A stretch of 64,000 nucleotides of DNA from a virus: positions 62,001 to 126,000 of IMG/VR virus record IMGVR_UViG_3300024509_000007, one strand, 5' to 3'. Both the position numbers and the translations under genes were made by a program. Of this stretch, positions 20,007 through 26,451 are shown piece by piece (the stretch's first letter is position 1; the number at the start of each line of letters is the position of its first letter). The notes below the pieces were generated by a model. It saw nothing but the letters and a program-made list of their open reading frames with translations. It had not been told where the DNA came from and did no database searches.

Positions 20007-20306
20007 TTATACTGGCAAGATAACCCCAGATCTAATCTTACCTAGATGATAGGAAGAGATGGTTTTCTCTGCATAATGATTATCGCTTTGATATTCAACC
20101 GTTATCAGGTTAGTCATTCTGCATTTACCATCCTTCTCTACATATTTAGGCCAAAACCGCCTAAACGCTACTATTTTACCTATTCGTTTGGCAACTTGTT
20201 TGCCAGCCTCATCAGGGCTTGCGTAGTCAGCTATAACAATAGACTTCCCAATTTGCTCTTGGAGGTCACATGGCTGATTAAAACATCCGGCAGTAATCGT
20301 AAACAT
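20007..20306 (-). CDS. hypothetical protein, 99 aa
   Basis: Begins MFTITAGCFNQPCDLQEQIG; beta-rich with GKIVAFRRFWPKYVEKDGK and a TVEYQSDNHYAEKTISSYHLGKI end. No family recognised. Confidence 0.6.
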   Translation of the reverse strand: MFTITAGCFNQPCDLQEQIGKSIVIADYASPDEAGKQVAKRIGKIVAFRRFWPKYVEKDGKCRMTNLITVEYQSDNHYAEKTISSYHLGKIRSGVILPV

Positions 20307-20381
20307 AGTCGTTTCCTTTCTGTAAAAATATAGTTGACTATTTGCCCCCCAGTTTTATGGATATACTGGGAAACCTTGGCG

Positions 20382-20597
20382 TTATTCGCAATCCGAATAA
20401 TCACCATCATCATCGACTATCTCATCACCTGGGTCGAAGATATCCGAATAATCCCCTTCGCCTGGGGTTAGATCCCCCTCATATTCGGACATGTCTTCCC
20501 CTATATCATCGGGGAAATCCACATCATCCACGCCTTGCTCAAAGGCTTCTACATATGCTGAGTAGTCATAAGAATCACAAAAATCAAAATCGTTCAT
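20382..20597 (-). CDS. strongly acidic protein, 71 aa
   Basis: More than a third of the residues are Asp or Glu and there is no Lys or Arg (for example FDFCDSYDYSAYVEAFEQG, DEIVDDDGDYSDCE). Such composition is typical of DNA-mimic inhibitors and of disordered acidic tails. Promoter 20615-20643 lies 18 nt upstream with a fused TAAAAGGAG. Function unknown. Confidence 0.6.
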   Translation of the reverse strand: MNDFDFCDSYDYSAYVEAFEQGVDDVDFPDDIGEDMSEYEGDLTPGEGDYSDIFDPGDEIVDDDGDYSDCE

Positions 20598-20614
20598 CTT
20601 TATCTCCTTTTATA

Positions 20615-20643
20615 CTTATTCGTCCTGTACCAGAAAATATTTA
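20615..20643 (-). promoter_or_regulatory. two-box phage promoter candidate (exact 15-nt spacing)
   Basis: TAAATA (20638-20643), 15 nt, CGAATAAG (20615-20622). The first box contains the stop of 20641-20799. Drives 20382-20597. Confidence 0.6.
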
Positions 20644-20799
20644 GAACTTTTCTAAATTATTTTCATATTCTTCCATTAGGGCTTGTTCGATATTCCATTT
20701 TTCTATCATCCCTGCCAGTTGACCTTCGCACATATGGCAGATAATTCCATCGTTTATATTTCCCTCATTATCAATTCCGCACAAGCAAGTAATTTCCAT
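20641..20799 (-). CDS. zinc-ribbon hypothetical protein, 52 aa
   Basis: Begins MEITCLCGIDNEGNIN; CLC and CHMC give a likely zinc site, followed by a helix. AAGGAG precedes the start. Confidence 0.55.
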   Translation of the reverse strand: MEITCLCGIDNEGNINDGIICHMCEGQLAGMIEKWNIEQALMEEYENNLEKF

Positions 20800-20839
20800 T
20801 TTATTCTCCTTTTGTTTATTCCCTTCTCTCTTATATAAT

Positions 20840-20868
20840 CTTATTCGCTACGCTTGCAGATTTATTTA
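20840..20868 (-). promoter_or_regulatory. two-box phage promoter candidate (exact 15-nt spacing)
   Basis: TAAATA (20863-20868), 15 nt, CGAATAAG (20840-20847). Drives 20641-20799. Confidence 0.65.
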
Positions 20869-20911
20869 CAATAAAAATAAAATATTTTTAAAAAGATATT
20901 TGGATAATAAG

Positions 20912-20928
20912 ATAAAGATATCCAATTT
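20912..20928 (-). promoter_or_regulatory. upstream GATA-type box
   Basis: Plus-strand GATAAAGATATCCAATT, 43 nt from the TAAATA box at 20863-20868. Confidence 0.55.
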
Positions 20929-21027
20929 TTGCGGGCATAGTACAAGTAATACAATTACCTATGTGCGTACCGAGGCTGGTCCGGCCAGGTTGGGTAAGAC
21001 TGGCAGGTTAGGTTAAAACCCTTTAGA

Positions 21028-21195
21028 TTAAACCCCCAATGGGGTTTCAGATTCTTCCAATTCCCTCATGCACATACAGCATGTGGGGTGCACTTCATTC
21101 TCAGATATGACCCGCATGGTCAACCGTTCTACCGATATGGTCAACCCGCAAGTTGTGCATTCCATGGTTGCTACATTCTCAGTACTTTCCAACAT
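21028..21195 (-). CDS. zinc-ribbon hypothetical protein, 55 aa
   Basis: Begins MLESTENVATMECTTCGLT; CTTC and CCMC pairs 22 residues apart form a zinc ribbon. AAGGGAA lies 7 nt before the start. It sits between the sigma gene and the promoter island, on the same strand. Confidence 0.6.
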   Translation of the reverse strand: MLESTENVATMECTTCGLTISVERLTMRVISENEVHPTCCMCMRELEESETPLGV

Positions 21196-21276
21196 AGTCA
21201 ATTCCCTTTTCTATTAAGGACTCCTGGCCTCATCAGTACCCGCCTAACGGATAGATCGCCTATCGGCGATTTCGGC

Positions 21277-21765
21277 CTAGAACCCCCCCTTCATTTTCTC
21301 TATTGCTCTTGACAATTGTTGACTAACATATCCTGGGCTAACCCCTAGCATATTGGCTATTTCATATCCATCGAAGCCTTCAAGCTTGCGTTGGATGATA
21401 AAATATTCTTGTTCGTTGCAGTATTCTTCTGCAATCTCCAATAGGTTATACTTGGAGGTTTTTTCGGCAATTTCTATACCTTGTGCTAGTGTTTTTTCTG
21501 AATTATTGTCATTAGCTTCAAGGATATCCCAGCTTACCAGATTACCCTTGCGGGATTTACTTCTCAGGAAATCAATGGACTTGCCACGCATAACAGTAAA
21601 GCAGTGCGTTTCAAAAGCCGATCCCATAGCAGGGTTATAACTTTGCAAAGCATACACTAGGATATTTTGAGCTATGTCTTGGCAGTCCGCATAGTTGCGT
21701 ATTTTCTTGCCAAGTGCGGAAACAAGCTTTTCAGTAATCTTTGCATAGTCGATTGAAGTGGTCAT
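21277..21765 (-). CDS. ECF-like sigma-70 family factor
   Basis: 162 aa, the size of a two-domain sigma factor. Region 2 is at residues about 25-72 (DCQDIAQNILVYALQSYNP, then GKSIDFLRSKSRKG). Region 4 with its helix-turn-helix is at about 112-158 (QEYFIIQRKLEGFDGYEIA, MLGVSPGYVSQQLSRAIEK). It should direct host RNA polymerase to phage promoters. The 15-nt spacing of the TAAATA/CGAATAAG element suits this class, which makes it the best candidate reader; that link is inference. A host-type promoter lies upstream, so it would be made before the regulon. Confidence 0.7.
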   Translation of the reverse strand: MTTSIDYAKITEKLVSALGKKIRNYADCQDIAQNILVYALQSYNPAMGSAFETHCFTVMRGKSIDFLRSKSRKGNLVSWDILEANDNNSEKTLAQGIEIAEKTSKYNLLEIAEEYCNEQEYFIIQRKLEGFDGYEIANMLGVSPGYVSQQLSRAIEKMKGGF

Positions 21766-21821
21766 AATTCTAATTCCTTTTCACTACTGTTAGCATTGCG
21801 AAGTGCATTGCTTATGTAATT

Positions 21822-21850
21822 AGTATATCGTCCAATAAAATAAAAAACAA
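21822..21850 (-). promoter_or_regulatory. host-type -35/-10 promoter for the sigma gene
   Basis: TTGTTT (21845-21850), 17 nt, TATACT (21822-21827) on the minus strand, about 57 nt before the sigma ATG and preceded by an A/T-rich tract that could act as an UP element. Confidence 0.5.
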
Positions 21851-22021
21851 TAGCAAAAATACTTTTTTTATAAAATATTTTTAAAATAATTTTAAGTTGT
21901 TATGGCGTAAGGGGTTATGGCGATAAAAATTTTTTTGTTTTTTTTATTTTTCTTAAGTGCTTATTGTATAAGGCTTTACGGCGACGGCTTGCCTAGGGTA
22001 TTTATCTTGCCCAGCTTACCG

Positions 22022-22070
22022 ACCCGGCCCGGCCCCGGGGGGGTGGGCGGTTCAAACATAATCCCCACCC
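22022..22070 (-). terminator. GC-rich hairpin after the oxygenase genes
   Basis: GGGGTGGG (22040-22047) pairs with CCCCACCC (22063-22070) around a 15-nt loop, next to a block of 26 G/C bases. On the minus strand it follows the stop of 22111-22671. It lacks a U tract, so termination is likely but not certain. Confidence 0.45.
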
Positions 22071-22110
22071 ACACAACAAAATGTACTACCTAAACTTCCT
22101 CGGTTGCCCC

Positions 22111-22671
22111 TTAACGGAAAGGCGGTCCTTCGTACCAAGTTACAAGGCTGTATCTACGACCAGTTTCGACAGGTGTTACTCGATGCTTAACAAAAGAAGG
22201 GAATACAATAGCAGATCCTTGAAACTTTAAATGATTAGCGTCAGGCTTTTCTTCTGCCATATCAAACTGAAGATCGCCCCCTGTATATTCAGCTGGATCT
22301 GATAACTGTATGACTATTGAGAGCTTACGCTGAATTGCTGAATCGTTTCTGGGAACCCATAATAGGTCTTCATGCCAACCGTAGTGGCCACCATAGGCTG
22401 AATCGTATTCTGTGAACTGGATTTCGTGAAAATAGTTAAGATCAAACCCAAAAGCTCCATTCGCCCTTCTAAATATGTTCTCTATATGCGTAAACATCCA
22501 ATTCCAACTCAAATCGCCCCTATGTATCCACCTGACTCTTGAACTTCGGAGGTCGGAAACCGCCCCATAAGTACTTGCTTGTATAGACGGAATAGTTAAC
22601 GCCTTGTTAATAATCTCATCACATTGTTCTTTGCTAAAATAACTTCCCCAGAATTGCCAAAAGGCTCTCAT
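22111..22671 (-). CDS. 2-oxoglutarate/Fe(II) oxygenase, PKHD type
   Basis: 186 aa. The double-stranded beta-helix signature is present: HYGWHED near residues 97-103 (His-x-Asp iron ligands), FVKHRVTPV near 161-169 (distal His), and GRRYSLVTWYEGPPFR at the end, with Arg to bind 2-oxoglutarate. The family hydroxylates proteins, small molecules or nucleobases; phage members are common in aquatic viruses and their substrates are mostly unknown. Adjacent to a second oxygenase-like gene. Confidence 0.8.
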   Translation of the reverse strand: MRAFWQFWGSYFSKEQCDEIINKALTIPSIQASTYGAVSDLRSSRVRWIHRGDLSWNWMFTHIENIFRRANGAFGFDLNYFHEIQFTEYDSAYGGHYGWHEDLLWVPRNDSAIQRKLSIVIQLSDPAEYTGGDLQFDMAEEKPDANHLKFQGSAIVFPSFVKHRVTPVETGRRYSLVTWYEGPPFR

Positions 22672-22679
22672 AGTTCGCC

Positions 22680-23270
22680 CTATCTTTTGACGCTAAAGAA
22701 GAAAAGTTGTACTAAACGATCCATTGAACCATACTCACTAGCTGAATGTATTAATTTTGCATCCCAAAGAGCTAGTCGATTATAAACCGCCCCTACTTTA
22801 TCAACTAACTGCCAATTGTCTTTATGCAAAAGATTGTACTCTGTGTAGATTTCACTCTCTTGAACGGACTTATTCTCAAGTGGATGGCTAGGCGGTCTTC
22901 TACACCCAAACTTTGTATCTTGCCAAAATGATGTTCCCATAGTTACAGGAGCATCTTTAGTTAGATAAATAGCAGCTGCATAGTCTTGACTATCACTATG
23001 CCACACTAGAGGGTCATCCTTACTAGTCTTCTGGAAAATGCCATTCATTGGCTGGTTTAACCAATCTGTAATTTCCAAATTGAGAAGTCTTTGAAACTCT
23101 TCTCTTACATATGGAAATAAAAAGCGTTCCGCCGTTCTAACGCCCTTGTAGTATTTGCTCTGTGGCTGATACTCCTGTTCTTCTGCTAAACGAACTATAG
23201 AGTCTGGATCTTTGTAGAAGTTGTCAACTACTACGATGTGGGGTGATCTTTGGTTGAAGACCTTTTCCAT
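22680..23270 (-). CDS. second 2OG-Fe(II) oxygenase-like protein (DUF6445-like)
   Basis: 196 aa. It opens IVVVDNFYKDPDSIVRLA, has LVWHSDSQDYAAAIYLTKDAP (His-x-Asp ligands near residue 90) and ends with NRLALWDAKLIHSASEYG (distal His) and DRLVQLFFFSV. This plan matches the DUF6445-type oxygenase group, from memory. It precedes the PKHD gene in the same operon, separated by 8 nt. Confidence 0.6.
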   Translation of the reverse strand: MEKVFNQRSPHIVVVDNFYKDPDSIVRLAEEQEYQPQSKYYKGVRTAERFLFPYVREEFQRLLNLEITDWLNQPMNGIFQKTSKDDPLVWHSDSQDYAAAIYLTKDAPVTMGTSFWQDTKFGCRRPPSHPLENKSVQESEIYTEYNLLHKDNWQLVDKVGAVYNRLALWDAKLIHSASEYGSMDRLVQLFFFSVKR

Positions 23271-23431
23271 TTTGTATAACCCTTTTCTTCTCTAATGTTT
23301 CTGACGCTATGACTTGACACACGAACGCCTATAATAGAAGATAAAGCAAGAGCAAGTTGATTGTCAGTCATGCTATGATGATTTTCTCTTACGAATTTCA
23401 ACATTGATTCCGTCCAACTGACTCTAGCCAT
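23231..23431 (-). CDS. small helix-turn-helix protein, 66 aa
   Basis: MTDNQLALALSSIIGVRVSSHSVRNIRE, residues about 21-48, fits a helix-turn-helix. First gene of the minus-strand arm, 21 nt from the first plus-strand ORF, so it is placed to control the divergent arms. Confidence 0.55.
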   Translation of the reverse strand: MARVSWTESMLKFVRENHHSMTDNQLALALSSIIGVRVSSHSVRNIREEKGYTKWKRSSTKDHPTS

Positions 23432-23452
23432 ATTACATCTCAGGAGGTTTTA

Positions 23453-23593
23453 ATGACAGATGAAAATATTATAACTGTATTAAGTACGAAAGCACAAGAA
23501 GATCTGGCAGAAAAAACAAAGGCCGAACTAACAGAAACAGATCCAAAAGATGCCGAAAAAATCATCGAAGAAAACATTAAAACTGAAAACTAA
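23453..23593 (+). CDS. acidic hypothetical protein, 46 aa
   Basis: Begins MTDENIITVLSTKAQEDL; one or two acidic helices. AGGAGG lies 6 nt before the ATG. Overlaps the start of the sigma-like gene by 44 nt. Confidence 0.55.
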   Translation: MTDENIITVLSTKAQEDLAEKTKAELTETDPKDAEKIIEENIKTEN

Positions 23594-24182
23594 AAAATTT
23601 GATGTAGATGAAGTAATTACAATAATAGACAAGATAGTTTCAATTTTAGGCCAAGGGTTTTCCTTTGGTTATTTCGATATAAATGACATTAGGCAAGAAG
23701 CCAGAATATTTGGCTTGGAGGCTATGGCTCGTTACGACAACAAACGCCCCCTAGAAAATTTCTTGTACTCACATATAAAAAACAGACTGATTAATTTTAA
23801 AAGAGATAAATTTCACCGCTCAGATCCGCCCTGTAAAATTTGTCATGAAGAGGGCGATCATGGAAATGGCGAGTACTGCGATAAATATAAAGCTTGGAAA
23901 AAAAGAAATTCCTCTAAGCAAAACTTAATGCGACCATGTGATATCACAAGCGTTAGCGACAAAAGTATAGAAAGAGATTCCGATATTATTAATGATGTCG
24001 CCACTCAAGAAATGTTAGAATTAATAGACGAAAAACTTCCAGTAGAATTAAGACAGGTATATTTACAACTGAGGGCGGGTGTTTCTATAAGTAAGGCCAA
24101 GAAAAAACAATTAGAAATTTATATAAAAGACATTCTTTCGGAGTGGAGAACTAATGGCGAGGAAGACGACAGTAACGAGTGA
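23550..24182 (+). CDS. phage late-sigma-like protein with zinc ribbon
   Basis: 210 aa. Residues about 40-85 (DINDIRQEARIFGLEAMARYD, then ENFLYSHIKNRLINFKRDK) match sigma region 2. A Cys/His cluster follows (PCKICHEEGDHGNGEYCDKY), and a helical end that could contact polymerase or clamp. The arrangement resembles gp55-type late sigma proteins of T4-like phages. It heads the structural arm, as a late regulator might. It overlaps the 46-aa gene and the next gene. Confidence 0.6.
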   Translation: MPKKSSKKTLKLKTKKFDVDEVITIIDKIVSILGQGFSFGYFDINDIRQEARIFGLEAMARYDNKRPLENFLYSHIKNRLINFKRDKFHRSDPPCKICHEEGDHGNGEYCDKYKAWKKRNSSKQNLMRPCDITSVSDKSIERDSDIINDVATQEMLELIDEKLPVELRQVYLQLRAGVSISKAKKKQLEIYIKDILSEWRTNGEEDDSNE

Positions 24183-24996
24183 TGACAAGGAGCAAATTCT
24201 TAACTTGTCCAAAACCATGGGCGTTACAGAAATTGCTACTCTATTAAATAAGAGCGAGGCTCAAGTAAAGAGAGTGATTAAACAGAGCGAACTAATGCTC
24301 AAGGCTGATCGCCGATTGGCTTCTTTAAACGAAAAAGAAGTTGAAATAGCTAAGGATATTAAGAGAACAAAGACTTGGCAGCAGTTAACAGAAGAACTTT
24401 CGCCCAATGAGTTGCTTTATTATGAAGAAAAGTACGCTCAGTATATGGCTCAGTTCAAAGATGATGTGTTAGTGACCGAACAAACTCAAATTTCTCTGCT
24501 TATAAAGTTTGAAATTATGATGCACCGTAATGCGAAAGCAAAATACAGTGCAGCACAAGAGATAGCTAGGCTTGTCTCTATGCAAAATGACTATCTTTCT
24601 ACTTTTCCAGACCGTTCTGCAATGTCAGAACAAGACAGAGAGTATGTTTTATCGCTCGAAGCACAGATTCAGGCAGCAAAACAGGCAGAGCAAGCACGAT
24701 CTAGTGAGTTCATTAAGCTTGAAGAGAAGCATCAGGCACTACTAAAAGACCTAAAAGCCACTAGAGAGCAGAGAGTTACAAGAATTGAGTCGTCAAAACA
24801 GAGCTTTTTAGCTATTATCAAGCAGTTACAAGACGAAGAGAACAGAGAACTTATGGGGCGACACATGGAAATCATGAAGCATGTGTCATCTAAGGAGATG
24901 GAAAGACTAGGATCTGCCCATGTTTATGAGGATGGGAACTCCGATTTGCCAATTTTGAACGCTGACACTATGGAAGAACAGAAGGAAAGCACATGA
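24154..24996 (+). CDS. HTH plus coiled-coil protein, possible small terminase subunit
   Basis: 280 aa. An N-terminal helix-turn-helix (MGVTEIATLLNKSEAQVKRVI, residues about 22-42) is followed by long coiled-coil stretches (residues about 55-240). That DNA-binding plus oligomerising plan, and its place two genes before the large terminase, suit a small terminase subunit. The size is larger than most and no diagnostic motif was seen. Confidence 0.4.
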   Translation: MARKTTVTSDDKEQILNLSKTMGVTEIATLLNKSEAQVKRVIKQSELMLKADRRLASLNEKEVEIAKDIKRTKTWQQLTEELSPNELLYYEEKYAQYMAQFKDDVLVTEQTQISLLIKFEIMMHRNAKAKYSAAQEIARLVSMQNDYLSTFPDRSAMSEQDREYVLSLEAQIQAAKQAEQARSSEFIKLEEKHQALLKDLKATREQRVTRIESSKQSFLAIIKQLQDEENRELMGRHMEIMKHVSSKEMERLGSAHVYEDGNSDLPILNADTMEEQKEST

Positions 24997-25988
24997 AAGC
25001 AGTAATTTTTGGCGTAACAGGACAAGATGGATCGTATTTAGCCGAGCATTTGCTTGAAAATAACATCAAAACAGTAGGTGTTACACGAAGAACATCGTTT
25101 GAAAACATTTCTCGCATAAGAAATGCGATGAATTCGTCCGATTTTAGTCTAGTTTATGGCGATGTGACCGATTATCACTCGATTGAGAGCATTTTGTCTG
25201 CTGAAAAGCCCGACTATGTCTTCAATTTAGCTGCACAATCACATGTTCGCATATCTTTTGACCAACCAAAGCTAACTTTTGACTCAGTTGCACTAGGTTG
25301 CTTCAATGTTTTGCAAGCTTTCAAGGAAATTACTCCTTGGGCGAAGTTTTATCAGGCTAGTTCGTCCGAACAATTTGGAAATATGGTCGAAGAAGACGGA
25401 ACTCAAGACGAAACTACTCCATTTGTACCAGAAAGTCCTTATGCAGTAGCAAAAGTAGCAGCACACAACTTCGTAAACTGCTATCGCAACTCATATAACA
25501 TACATGCAAGCTGCGGAATTCTCTTTAATCATGAGAGTCCACGCAGAGGACACAACTTTGTGACCAGAAAAATCAGTTTGTGGGCAGCAAAGTTCATGTA
25601 TTGTTATGAAAGAGGTCTTCATTTACCTAAATTAAGTCTTGGAAATCTAAAAGCTAAAAGAGATTGGGGTCATGCAAAGGATTATGTTAGGGCGATGAAG
25701 CTAATTGTTGATCAAGACAAGCCAGACGACTATGTAGTAGCTACTGGTAACACCCATTCCGTTCAAGATTTTCTAGAAGAAGCTTGCCTTGTTGCAGGAA
25801 TTGACAACTACAAGCAATATGTTGATATAGATGAGTCTCTTTTTAGACCATCTGAAGTAAAACACCTTCGTGGAAACCCTACAAAGATCATGGAAGTGAC
25901 TGGTTGGACACCCACCTTCACCTTTGAAGAGTTAGTTAAAGACATGGTTATGTCTGACTATCAACTTTATGAACAGCAAAAAATATAA
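24993..25988 (+). CDS. gmd: GDP-mannose 4,6-dehydratase
   Basis: 331 aa, full length for the family. N-terminal NAD(P)-binding GVTGQDGSYLAEHLL (residues about 6-20) and the extended SDR catalytic set: SSSEQFG near 122-128 and YAVAK near 150-154. FNHESPRRGHNFVTRKIS carries the GDP-sugar binding residues. It converts GDP-D-mannose to GDP-4-keto-6-deoxymannose, precursor of fucose, rhamnose or perosamine donors. No further sugar-nucleotide gene is visible, so host enzymes or downstream phage genes must finish the donor. It sits between a possible small terminase and TerL, an unusual place. Confidence 0.9.
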   Translation: MKAVIFGVTGQDGSYLAEHLLENNIKTVGVTRRTSFENISRIRNAMNSSDFSLVYGDVTDYHSIESILSAEKPDYVFNLAAQSHVRISFDQPKLTFDSVALGCFNVLQAFKEITPWAKFYQASSSEQFGNMVEEDGTQDETTPFVPESPYAVAKVAAHNFVNCYRNSYNIHASCGILFNHESPRRGHNFVTRKISLWAAKFMYCYERGLHLPKLSLGNLKAKRDWGHAKDYVRAMKLIVDQDKPDDYVVATGNTHSVQDFLEEACLVAGIDNYKQYVDIDESLFRPSEVKHLRGNPTKIMEVTGWTPTFTFEELVKDMVMSDYQLYEQQKI

Positions 25989-26451
25989 AGTAATCAAAGA
26001 CACTAGAGAACAGCTTGGTTGGGAGTTTAACCCAGGTCCATCTTGTGATGGAATGACTATCGCTACACTAAAAACCGGCGATTATTCATTAGAGGGTTTT
26101 GAAAATAAATTTGTCATAGAACGCAAAGGTGATCTTAGCGAGTTTTCAAACAACATTACGCAACAAAGATTTCACGACGAGTTATTAAGGCTTGAAGAAT
26201 TTGAATTACCATTTATAGTTTTAGAATTTACTATGGAAGACATTTACAAATTTCCACAATCGACACAAATTCCGCCAAGTAAGTATAAGTATATAAAAAT
26301 AACTCCGCAGTTTATTGTCAAAGCACTTTTAGATATAGAAGTAAAGTATAAGACCAAGATTATCCTTGCAGGAAAATACGGAAAAGAAGTTGCATCTAGT
26401 TTATTCAAGAGAGTATGTGAGCACTATGGACAAACTAAAGAAAGTTCTTGA
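25969..26451 (+). CDS. ERCC4/XPF-type nuclease
   Basis: 160 aa with the nuclease core of the XPF/ERCC4 superfamily: DTREQ near residues 11-15, GDYSLEGFENKFVIERKGDLSEF near 37-59 (the GDY...hERKxxxDL signature, catalytic Glu-Arg-Lys). No helix-hairpin-helix domain follows, so it is a stand-alone domain. It may process branched DNA before packaging or serve recombination. It overlaps gmd by 20 nt and TerL by 26 nt, tying it to the packaging genes. Confidence 0.75.
   Translation: MNSKKYKVIKDTREQLGWEFNPGPSCDGMTIATLKTGDYSLEGFENKFVIERKGDLSEFSNNITQQRFHDELLRLEEFELPFIVLEFTMEDIYKFPQSTQIPPSKYKYIKITPQFIVKALLDIEVKYKTKIILAGKYGKEVASSLFKRVCEHYGQTKESS

Larger units (their letters stand above)
21766..22110. 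other. intergenic region upstream of the sigma gene
   Basis: 345 nt without a gene. It contains the host-type promoter (21822-21850), an extremely AT-rich block (21830-21900, 21920-21955), GGTTATGGCG-type repeats near 21901-21925, and the GC-rich hairpin at 22022-22070. Confidence 0.6.

Noticed and set aside
20381-20388. A lone CGAATAAC near 20381
   Set aside because: It lacks the partner TAAATA box at 15 nt and lies in coding sequence.
23314-23335. Perfect TTGACA and TATAAT on the plus strand before the right arm
   Set aside because: Only 10 bp separate them, too short for a sigma-70 promoter, and no alternative -35 was found at 16-18 bp.
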